Shown here in pieces: positions 36,733 through 43,926 of a DNA stretch of 64,000 nt. The translations under genes were made by a program, and so were the position numbers. Below the pieces are notes generated by a model that saw only the letters and a list, made by a program, of their open reading frames with translations, was not told the DNA's origin and searched no databases. Location of the stretch: assembly GCA_963825595.1 (NCBI GenBank), contig CAWGUE010000019.1, positions 135,439 through 199,438 on the forward strand, in the 5' to 3' direction. Each line of letters begins with the position of its first letter. The stretch's first letter is position 1. Source of the stretch: JARFQH01 sp963825595. GTDB lineage: Bacteria; Desulfobacterota; Desulfobacteria; Desulfobacterales; SG8-13.

Positions 36733-38538
36733 ATGAGTGGAACCACTTGGGTATACATAATGCTCGGCATTTACATCATTTATTGTTTTTATTGGGGTTT
36801 GAAGGGGTATTTCTCCGAAAAAACCTCGGCCGGGTATGCGATTGCGGGCCGCTCCATCCCCTTCATCGCGTTTCTGATGGCGGCGACGGCGGCATCATTC
36901 TCCGGGTGGACCTTTATTGGTCACCCCGGCCTCATCTGGCGTGACGGCCTGTCCTACGCGTTTGCATCCTTTTACGTCCTGACCATTCCGATCACAGGCG
37001 CCTTCTTCGCCAAACGGAACTGGCTGATGGGCAAACGCTACGGCTTTATCACGCCCGGTGACATGTTCGCATACTACTTCAATTCGGAATTCGCGCGCTG
37101 GCTGACCGTGTTTACGGCCTTCCTCTACTCCATGTTTTACTCCGCGGTGCAGTTGATGGCCTCGGCGGCGCTCTTCCACTGGGTCGCGGGCGTGCCGGTG
37201 ACCTTCGGCGCCATCTTCATGGCCTTCATCGTCTGGTTCTACGTCTGTTCCGGCGGTCTGAAAGCCAGTACCTGGGTCGGCGTGCTCCAGTTCATCCTGC
37301 TGGTGGGCGGTATCATCCTTCTGGGGTACTTCGTCATCACCTCGGATGCCATCGGCGGCTGGACAGCCTTCTCGGCCAAGGCCAACGCTTTGGACAAGAA
37401 CATGCTGGAAGTCCCGCGCGTCATGGCCCCGGCATTGGTCGGCCCGGCTTACTCCAAGGCCGCAGGTGAAGGGATCTGGACGGCGGTCATGGTGCTTTCC
37501 TACATGTTCGCCCTGATGGGGATTCAGTCCTCCCCGGCCTTCACGCTCTGGAACTTCGGCATCAAGTCACCGGCGCCCCTGGCCTGGCAGCAGACCTTCA
37601 TGTCCACCTTCGTGGTCGGTTTCGCCCTGTTTTACTTCACGGCCTTCCAGGGCATCGGCGGCAAAATTCTTCAAATGGAGGGAGTCCTCGAACTGGCCAA
37701 AGACAGTGACCTGGTACCCAAACTGATGGTCGAGTTCCTGCCACCGTTTGTGCTCGGCGTCGTCTTCCTTGGCGCCATCGCGGCCATCCACTCCACGGCG
37801 GCACCGTACATCGGCACCGGCGGCACCATTTTGCTGCGCGACGTTTACTGGCGCTATATCCGTAAACAGGAAGCCGGCCATTCAGAGCAGATCTGGGTCA
37901 ACCGCCTGCTGGCCACCGTCGTGACCATTGCCGCCTTGTGGGTCGGTTTGACCTCCAAAGCCGCGCTGGTTATTCTGGGAGCCTTGGCAACCTCCTTCGG
38001 ATTCGTGATGTACGTCTTTCTGATGGGGGTCCACTGGGGCTTCCGCTTCCCAAGCATCGGAGCCTGCCTCGGGGTGCTTGCCGGCATGATCGCGGTCTTT
38101 CTCACCTACTATGTCTGGCGCTACCCGCTTTCGTTCCACTGTGCGGCGTGGGGGACCGGCGTCGGTTTGGGCGTCGCCTACTTGTGCCGCGGTCTGGGCA
38201 TCAAGGACAACGAGGAGACCATCAAACGCCAGAACGAGGTGCGCACCTTCCTCGACAGCATCGATTCCCCTTCGGAAAGCGGTCGCAAATGGCGCAACGC
38301 CATGAAGATCGTCGTGCCGATCTGGTACTTCTTCGCCATCGGTCCGGCCTGTATCCTGGGTAACAATGCCTTCTCGTTTGCCGGATTCACGCCGCTGTGG
38401 TCCTGGCAGATCTTCTGGTGGATTCTCGGTATCGTCATGATGTGGGCCCTGACCTTCAAGGCCGAGATGTCGACGACCTCCAAGACTCAGATCGAGCGGG
38501 CCGAAACGGACACCATGATCGTGGTCAAGGAAGCCTAA
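36733..38538 (+). CDS. sodium:solute symporter (SSS family), probable short-chain acid uptake
   Basis: A 601-residue SSS-family transporter with about 13 hydrophobic segments and the family block near the N-terminus (IAGRSIPFIAFLMAATAASF). The start at 36733 (MSGTTWVYIMLG) is set by caggagg; the frame is open from 36550, but the upstream part is not membrane-like. Lying directly after acsA and before the accessory peptide and a propionyl-CoA synthetase, it probably carries acetate or propionate. The specificity cannot be read from sequence. Confidence 0.9.
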   Translation: MSGTTWVYIMLGIYIIYCFYWGLKGYFSEKTSAGYAIAGRSIPFIAFLMAATAASFSGWTFIGHPGLIWRDGLSYAFASFYVLTIPITGAFFAKRNWLMGKRYGFITPGDMFAYYFNSEFARWLTVFTAFLYSMFYSAVQLMASAALFHWVAGVPVTFGAIFMAFIVWFYVCSGGLKASTWVGVLQFILLVGGIILLGYFVITSDAIGGWTAFSAKANALDKNMLEVPRVMAPALVGPAYSKAAGEGIWTAVMVLSYMFALMGIQSSPAFTLWNFGIKSPAPLAWQQTFMSTFVVGFALFYFTAFQGIGGKILQMEGVLELAKDSDLVPKLMVEFLPPFVLGVVFLGAIAAIHSTAAPYIGTGGTILLRDVYWRYIRKQEAGHSEQIWVNRLLATVVTIAALWVGLTSKAALVILGALATSFGFVMYVFLMGVHWGFRFPSIGACLGVLAGMIAVFLTYYVWRYPLSFHCAAWGTGVGLGVAYLCRGLGIKDNEETIKRQNEVRTFLDSIDSPSESGRKWRNAMKIVVPIWYFFAIGPACILGNNAFSFAGFTPLWSWQIFWWILGIVMMWALTFKAEMSTTSKTQIERAETDTMIVVKEA

Positions 38539-38568
38539 CAGAAACCCACGGAAGAGGAGAATTTAGTC

Positions 38569-38655
38569 ATGAAACAAGAAGATCTGTGGATGATCGGCAT
38601 CGTTATTTTTTGCATCCTGTTCACCGGATCGTTTGGCTGGGGCCTCTGGGGCTAA
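38569..38655 (+). CDS. 28-residue membrane peptide, symporter small accessory protein
   Basis: A tiny gene 30 bases after the symporter: MKQEDLWMIGIVIFCILF followed by TGSFGWGLWG and a TAA stop. GAAGAGGAGA provides a good ribosome-binding site eight bases upstream. The product is one hydrophobic helix with an acidic N-terminus. Short proteins called symporter small accessory proteins are described next to SSS transporters in related bacteria, and this one fits by length, topology and position. Its sequence differs from the usual form as I recall it. Confidence 0.72.
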   Translation: MKQEDLWMIGIVIFCILFTGSFGWGLWG

Positions 38656-38681
38656 CCCAGAGATCCGTCCATAACATCAAT

Positions 38682-38719
38682 CATCCGGCTGGAAGACCAG
38701 CCCTTCTTCCGGCCGGATG
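38682..38719. repeat. inverted repeat (hairpin) after the symporter peptide
   Basis: A 15-bp stem (CATCCGGCTGGAAGA with TCTTCCGGCCGGATG, one mismatch or G-U pair) has an 8-base loop. There is no U-tract after it, so it is not a classical terminator. It could stabilise the 3' end of the acsA-symporter message or attenuate transcription before prpE. Confidence 0.6.
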
Positions 38720-38743
38720 GTCCGATAACCAATGACCCAAAAT

Positions 38744-38800
38744 CCGCCGGTCGACCAGTGCCATCTTTCTGGCAATTCGAGGTTGCTGATCGACCGGCGG
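38744..38800. repeat. second inverted repeat before prpE
   Basis: CCGCCGGTCGACCAG (38744-38758) pairs with CTGATCGACCGGCGG (38786-38800) with one mismatch; the inner 11 bases (CCGCCGGTCGA) match perfectly, with a 27-base loop. It is 25 bases after the previous hairpin. Together they form a structured, non-coding stretch upstream of prpE. Confidence 0.6.
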
Positions 38801-39133
38801 TCCTTAAGGCTTCGACCGTTTCTGTGTTGCATTGTTGTTCCAGCATTCAAACTTGTGGCGTCGCCAAAAATATAGTATGGGCAAAAAGAATTCATTCGTT
38901 GCACCGCGTCTAACGCACAAATGACAGTCCTGTTGGAAGCCTTTCTTCTTGAAAAGGGAATCGTCAGCCGGGGTCGACATCCACGCTGCGACTGTGGCGT
39001 GCCCTGATACCTCCCGCCCCACCATTACAGAATGCAGGTTCCGACAGGTTAAATTTGCCAATTCGATCCACAACGTGATCTTTTCATATATAAACGACCA
39101 TTTAGTTCAGCTATCACTCAAAGGAGGCAAAAC

Positions 39134-41047
39134 ATGACCAATCTGTACGATGAGGCTTTTCAAAAATCGATCAACGATCCAAACGGATTCTGGGGCCAAG
39201 CCGCTGAAAACGTGCATTGGTACAAGAAGTGGGACAAGGTCCTGGACGACTCGAACAAACCATTTTACAGGTGGTTCAGCGGCGGGGAAATCAATACCTG
39301 CTACAATGCGCTCGATTTTCACATCGAGCAGGGCCGCGGGGATCAGGTCGCTCTGATCTACGACAGCCCGGTGACCGACACCATTAAAAAATTCACCTTC
39401 TCCCAGTTGTGTGAAGAAGTGGCCAAGTTTGCCGGTGTTCTGGCCGACCAGGGTGTTAAAAAGGGTGACCGGGTGCTGATTTACATGCCGATGATTCCCG
39501 AAGCCGTGATCGCCATGCTGGCCACAGCCCGGATCGGTGGGGTCCACTCGGTCGTCTTCGGCGGTTTTGCCGCCAAGGAGCTGGCTGTGCGCATCAATGA
39601 CGCCAAACCGAAAGTCATCGTGACGGCCTCCTGCGGCATCGAAGTCAAGCGCGTCATTCCATACAAACCTTTACTTGACAGCGCCATCGACATGGCTGAA
39701 TCCAAGCCCCAGAAGTGCGTCATCCTCCAACGTCCAATGGAAAAAGCCGGCATGGTTGCCGGACGCGACCTCGACTATAACGAGGTTATGGCCAAGGCGC
39801 AGCCGCACGACTGCGTCAAAGTGGCGGCCACCGATCCGCTGTACATCCTCTACACGTCCGGCACCACCGGCATACCGAAAGGGGTTGTGCGCGACAACGG
39901 CGGCCACGTGGTGGCCCTCAAGTGGTCGATGAAAAACATCTACAATGTCGACACGGGCGATGTCTATTGGGCCGCCTCCGATGTCGGCTGGGTCGTGGGG
40001 CATTCCTACATCGTCTACGGGCCCCTTTTCAGGGGGTGTACGACCATCCTGTTTGAAGGCAAACCGGTCGGCACACCGGATGCGGGGGTCTTCTGGCGCG
40101 TCATCTCCCAGCACAAGGTAAAAGTCATGTTCACGGCGCCCACCGCCTTCAGGGCCATCAAGCAGCAAGACCCGGAGGGCAAGCTGATCAAAAACTACGA
40201 CCTGTCGGGTTTCAAAGCACTGTTTCTTGCCGGGGAACGTCTCGATCCCGACACCCTGCGTTGGGCTGAAAAACACCTTAAGGTACCGGTGATCGATCAC
40301 TGGTGGCAGACGGAAACCGGTTGGGCCATCGCAGCCAACTGCCTGGGTCTGCATCATTTCCCGGTAAAGGAAGGCTCGCCCACCAAACCGGCGCCCGGCT
40401 GGAACCTGCAGGTGCTCGATCCGGAGTCCAAGACACCGGTTTCGAAAGCCGGTGATATCGGCGCCCTGGTGGTCAAGCTGCCGTTGCCTCCCGGAACCCT
40501 GCCCACGCTCTGGAACAACGACCAGGGCTATATCAAGAGTTACCTGGAAGAATTTCCCGGTTACTACAAGACAGCAGATGCGGGATTCATCGATCCGGAA
40601 AACTATGCATTTGTCATGTCCCGGACGGATGACATTATCAACGTTGCCGGCCACCGTCTGTCCACCGGGGCGATGGAAGAGGTGCTGGCCGATCATCCGG
40701 ATGTGGCCGAATGTGCCGTGCTGGGTGTCGACGACAAACTCAAGGGCCAGGTCCCGGTCGGATTCATGGTCCTCAATGCGGGGGTGGATCGTCCGCATGA
40801 CGAAATCTCAAAAGAAGTCGTTCAGATGGTCCGTGACCGCATCGGGCCGGTGGCATCATTCAAAACCGCGACGGTTGTCAAACGGCTGCCCAAAACCCGC
40901 TCCGGCAAAATTCTGCGGGGAACCATCCAGAAAATCGCTGACAACAAGCAATGGAAGATGCCGGCGACGATCGATGATCCCGTCATACTCGATGAAATGA
41001 CAGCGGCTCTGGAGAAGATCGGTCTTGGAAAAGCAAGGAAAGAATAA
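39134..41047 (+). CDS. prpE: propionyl-CoA synthetase (PrpE-like)
   Basis: A 637-residue AMP-forming acyl-CoA synthetase. The ATP motif YTSGTTGIPKGVVRDNGGH, with VVRDNGGHVVAL after it, is characteristic of PrpE/ACSS3 rather than Acs. Other blocks are HWWQTETGWAI and PKTRSGKILRGT. It activates propionate, and perhaps other short acids, to acyl-CoA. A strong terminator follows at 41084. It shares the locus with acsA and the symporter. Confidence 0.9.
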   Translation: MTNLYDEAFQKSINDPNGFWGQAAENVHWYKKWDKVLDDSNKPFYRWFSGGEINTCYNALDFHIEQGRGDQVALIYDSPVTDTIKKFTFSQLCEEVAKFAGVLADQGVKKGDRVLIYMPMIPEAVIAMLATARIGGVHSVVFGGFAAKELAVRINDAKPKVIVTASCGIEVKRVIPYKPLLDSAIDMAESKPQKCVILQRPMEKAGMVAGRDLDYNEVMAKAQPHDCVKVAATDPLYILYTSGTTGIPKGVVRDNGGHVVALKWSMKNIYNVDTGDVYWAASDVGWVVGHSYIVYGPLFRGCTTILFEGKPVGTPDAGVFWRVISQHKVKVMFTAPTAFRAIKQQDPEGKLIKNYDLSGFKALFLAGERLDPDTLRWAEKHLKVPVIDHWWQTETGWAIAANCLGLHHFPVKEGSPTKPAPGWNLQVLDPESKTPVSKAGDIGALVVKLPLPPGTLPTLWNNDQGYIKSYLEEFPGYYKTADAGFIDPENYAFVMSRTDDIINVAGHRLSTGAMEEVLADHPDVAECAVLGVDDKLKGQVPVGFMVLNAGVDRPHDEISKEVVQMVRDRIGPVASFKTATVVKRLPKTRSGKILRGTIQKIADNKQWKMPATIDDPVILDEMTAALEKIGLGKARKE

Positions 41048-41083
41048 TTAAACGTTCGGGAATCGCGGGATAATGCAAAACGG

Positions 41084-41126
41084 AGCAGCCGGCACTTGAA
41101 TGCGTTTTTGTGCCGGCTGCTTTTTT
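41084..41126 (+). terminator. rho-independent terminator of prpE
   Basis: AGCAGCCGGCAC (41084-41095) pairs perfectly with GTGCCGGCTGCT (41110-41121), followed by a T run to 41126. The stem is GC-rich and 12 bp long, with a 14-base loop. It ends the prpE message. Confidence 0.92.
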
Positions 41127-41153
41127 CGGAATCCGGTTATTGTGATTTGGATC

Positions 41154-41336
41154 GAAGTGGTTTCAAAACCTTAGATCATGCCAAAGTGGAAGGCGTGGAC
41201 CGACGAAAAAACGCAGCATGCACATAAAGGGGGTATGTGATTTGAGGAGGGCCACAAGCTCCGCAACTTGTCCGCCCGCCTGCGGCGGGTAAACCTTTGG
41301 CGGGTTGGATGTTAGATGGGGTTTTGAAACCACTTC
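41154..41336. mobile_element. MITE-like element with 17-bp terminal inverted repeats
   Basis: GAAGTGGTTTCAAAACC (41154-41170) and its exact reverse complement GGTTTTGAAACCACTTC (41320-41336) bracket 183 bases that encode nothing convincing. Inside is a smaller palindrome, CCCGCCTGCGGCGGG, near 41275-41289. Short size, perfect ends and lack of a transposase suggest a miniature inverted-repeat element or other dispersed palindromic repeat. No target duplication was recognised in the flanks. The autonomous parent is not in the window. Confidence 0.6.
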
Positions 41337-41368
41337 TCGGTAATCCCTCTTAATTACTGGATGATCTT

Positions 41369-41737
41369 ATGCCGAAAAAAGTGCTTATCGTGGATGACGA
41401 GCCGAGCATCATCGTACCGCTCCAATTTTTGATGGAACAGAACGGATACGAGGTCCTGGTGGCGTTCAGCGGAGAAGAAGCCATGGAAGCCATCGAAGAA
41501 CATCATCCCAAACTGGTGCTGTTGGACATCATGCTGCCGATCATCGATGGGTTCGAGGTTTGTCAGCGTGTCCGCGAAAAACCCGAGTGGCGTGACATCC
41601 GCATCATCATGCTGACCGCAATGGGCAGTGATGCCAATATCGCCAAGGGATTGGCTCTCGGTGCTGACGCATATATTACCAAACCGTTTTCGAACGCCGA
41701 GGTCATCGCCAAAGTACGAGAATTGATGTGTCGATGA
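41369..41737 (+). CDS. stand-alone response-regulator receiver protein
   Basis: A 122-residue receiver domain with no output domain. The acidic pair is D9/D10 (VLIVDDEPSI), the phosphorylation site D53 (LVLLDIMLP), the conserved Thr in IIMLTAMGSD and Lys in ITKPFSNAE. The stop overlaps the next gene's start (ATGA), so it is translated together with the pseudo-kinase/exonuclease fusion. The kinase that phosphorylates it is probably the symporter-linked kinase nearby, on the opposite strand (inference). Confidence 0.93.
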   Translation: MPKKVLIVDDEPSIIVPLQFLMEQNGYEVLVAFSGEEAMEAIEEHHPKLVLLDIMLPIIDGFEVCQRVREKPEWRDIRIIMLTAMGSDANIAKGLALGADAYITKPFSNAEVIAKVRELMCR

Positions 41738-43905
41738 ACCGCAGAAACACATTCTTGTGGTTTGTTGTCGTTTGCATCGGATTCATCCTGCTGGTGATTC
41801 TGAGCTTGGCGATACTTTTCTGGCAGCAGCTTCCAGCGGATGACCAGACGATACTTATCCGTTTAATAAGGCAGAATGTCGGCTACCTATTCACTGCGGC
41901 TGTCCTGATGCTGGCCGGACTCGGATTTGCATTGGACTGGTTGTTTCGATTATACATCCTTCCGATCGACAAGATTGCTTCGGAAACCCGTCTGATTCAT
42001 ACAGTCAACCCCGCCCATCGCATCACCCTTGAAGGCGGCCGCGACATCACGCGGTTGGTCGATATAATCAATGAAGGCGCCGATGGCTACGAAGAGCTGC
42101 TTAACCAGGTCCAACATAAAATAGATCGCGCCCGCGCGGAAGCCGAAGAAGAAAAGAATATCCTGGCCGCCATAATGGCCGAGCTTCCCGAAGGCGTTCT
42201 CATCTGCAATACGGACGGCCAAATATTACTTTACAACAACCGTGTCGTACAGCAGTTGAGCGGCAAAGCCGCCAATGGTCAGGCTGCGGATATTGACGAT
42301 GGCGCCTCAAAACAGTTTATTGGCCTGGGGCGCTCCATATTCGGATTGATCGACAAGAACCTGATCGTCCATGCCCTGAGCGAAATCGCGCAGAAATTGA
42401 AGCACCAGGAACCGGATGTGGTGGCCTATTTTGTGGTTGTCGGTACAGACCGTCGTTTGCTTCGCGTCGAAGCCGTACCGATATTGAACCACCTGCGGGA
42501 ATTTACCGGCTTTATTCTCATTTTTTTTGACATCACCCAGCAGCTCAACGCCGAAAAAGCCCTTGAAGCCATGCTGCGCTCCCTCTCGCGCAGAACCCGG
42601 TCGTCACTGGCCAGCATTCGGGCCGCCGTCGAAGCGACAATCGATTATCCAGGCATGACAAACAAGCAACTGGAGCGTTTCAAGGAAATCATCCACCGCG
42701 AATCGATCACGATTGGAAAAGTCATTGCGGAGACCACCTCCTATTACTCCGGTAAACTGCAGACCCGCTATCCGTTGGTCCGCATGTCGGCCAGCGAGGT
42801 TATCGCAACAGTGGCCGGCAAGGCCAAGGAAAAATTCGGTCTCGACCTGCAGTTCGATTTGAGAGAAGCCGATATTTGGATTCAAGTCGATACGTATACC
42901 ATTGTTTCGGCCTTGCTGTTTGTGCAAGAACGTCTGATGGAGGAGACCGGCTGCAAAAAATTCGGGTGCCAACCAACTAAAGAAGGGCGGTTCGTCTATA
43001 TCGATTTCATATGGCAGGGCAATCCGGTAAAAATGGAGACGCTACGCAAATGGCAGAATCAGATAGTGGCTGTCGACGACGATATTCTCCCTTCGACACT
43101 CGCGGAAGTTATCGGACATCACAAAGCTGAAATCTGGTCCCATTCACTGGGAGAGGACGGTCGATCGTACCTACGGATACTTCTCCCGGCAATGGAGTCC
43201 GTGGAAACTGAATATATACACAAGCTGACCATTCTTACAAAAAGTCGGCCGGAATTCTATGACTTCGATTTGTTCAATCAGCCCGATCAGGAATCCGATC
43301 TGGACAATCGCAAACTGACTGAACTGACCTACACGGTGTTCGACACGGAGACCACCGGATTGGACCCAAAGGGCGGGGATGAAATCATTTCTATCGGTGC
43401 GGTTCGCATTGTCAACGGGCGACTTCTACCTTCCGAACACTTCGATCGACTCATTGACCCGAAGCGCGAAATCCCATGGCAGTCGATTCAGTTTCACGGT
43501 ATAGAGTCGAAGATGCTCGCCGGTCAACCGACCATTGAAAGAGTGCTGCCGCTGTTCCATCAATTCGCCGAGGATACGATTCTGGTCGCACACAACGCCG
43601 CATTTGACATGCGAATGCTGCAATTGAAGGAAGACGAAAGCGGGGTACAGTTCAGAAACCCCGTGCTGGACACCATGCTGCTCTCGGCCGTCGTTCATCC
43701 CGGACATAAAACCCACGACCTGGAGCAGATTGCCGAGCGGGTGGGGGTCAGTATCGTCGGTCGTCACACAGCTCTGGGTGACGCTATTGCCACGGGTGAG
43801 GTTTTTCTAAAACTGGTCCCTCTGTTAAAAAGCCAAGGCATCACGACCTTGAAACAGGCTCGCGAGGCCTCTCGCAAGACATTCTATGCCCGCTTGAAAT
43901 ACTAG
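41734..43905 (+). CDS. membrane PAS/degenerate-kinase/DEDDh-exonuclease fusion
   Basis: A 723-residue protein. Two N-terminal membrane helices (about 9-30 and 48-72) flank a short extracytoplasmic loop; a HAMP-like segment and coil follow, then PAS near 145-280. A kinase-like region lacks the phospho-accepting His: at the H-box position the sequence reads LSRRTRSSLASIRAAVEA, and the ATP-binding N-box is not visible. From about 530 to the end lies a DnaQ-like exonuclease with all DEDDh residues: FDTETTGLDP (Asp, Glu), HNAAFDMRML (Asp) and GRHTALGDA (His, Asp). The start ATG at 41734 overlaps the receiver stop; a GTG at 41728 is less likely. It looks like a receiver-controlled membrane nuclease. 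Target unknown. Confidence 0.82.
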   Translation: MNRRNTFLWFVVVCIGFILLVILSLAILFWQQLPADDQTILIRLIRQNVGYLFTAAVLMLAGLGFALDWLFRLYILPIDKIASETRLIHTVNPAHRITLEGGRDITRLVDIINEGADGYEELLNQVQHKIDRARAEAEEEKNILAAIMAELPEGVLICNTDGQILLYNNRVVQQLSGKAANGQAADIDDGASKQFIGLGRSIFGLIDKNLIVHALSEIAQKLKHQEPDVVAYFVVVGTDRRLLRVEAVPILNHLREFTGFILIFFDITQQLNAEKALEAMLRSLSRRTRSSLASIRAAVEATIDYPGMTNKQLERFKEIIHRESITIGKVIAETTSYYSGKLQTRYPLVRMSASEVIATVAGKAKEKFGLDLQFDLREADIWIQVDTYTIVSALLFVQERLMEETGCKKFGCQPTKEGRFVYIDFIWQGNPVKMETLRKWQNQIVAVDDDILPSTLAEVIGHHKAEIWSHSLGEDGRSYLRILLPAMESVETEYIHKLTILTKSRPEFYDFDLFNQPDQESDLDNRKLTELTYTVFDTETTGLDPKGGDEIISIGAVRIVNGRLLPSEHFDRLIDPKREIPWQSIQFHGIESKMLAGQPTIERVLPLFHQFAEDTILVAHNAAFDMRMLQLKEDESGVQFRNPVLDTMLLSAVVHPGHKTHDLEQIAERVGVSIVGRHTALGDAIATGEVFLKLVPLLKSQGITTLKQAREASRKTFYARLKY

Positions 43906-43926
43906 GTCCGAATATTTCATGCGCCT

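Larger units (their letters stand above)
38656..39133. other. structured intergenic before prpE
   Basis: About 480 bases. Apart from the two hairpins listed, no gene is supported: the minus-strand open frames (for example 38677-38904) read through the hairpins and have no ribosome-binding site. A strong ribosome-binding site (aaaggagg) precedes prpE. The prpE promoter was not located. Confidence 0.45.
41048..41368. other. intergenic between prpE and the receiver gene
   Basis: About 320 bases, filled by the prpE terminator and the 183-bp inverted-repeat element. The receiver gene starts 33 bases after that element, so any promoter for the receiver-exonuclease operon lies in or very near it. 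Confidence 0.5.

Noticed and set aside
38769..38790. TGGCA...TTGCT pair resembling a sigma-54 promoter before prpE
   Set aside because: The spacer is two bases too long, and the pair lies inside the loop of the second hairpin.
38677..38904. 75-codon minus-strand frame before prpE
   Set aside because: It reads through both hairpins, has no ribosome-binding site, and its neighbouring frames are equally open.
39671..40798. 375-codon minus-strand frame across prpE
   Set aside because: Antisense shadow of prpE with no independent support.
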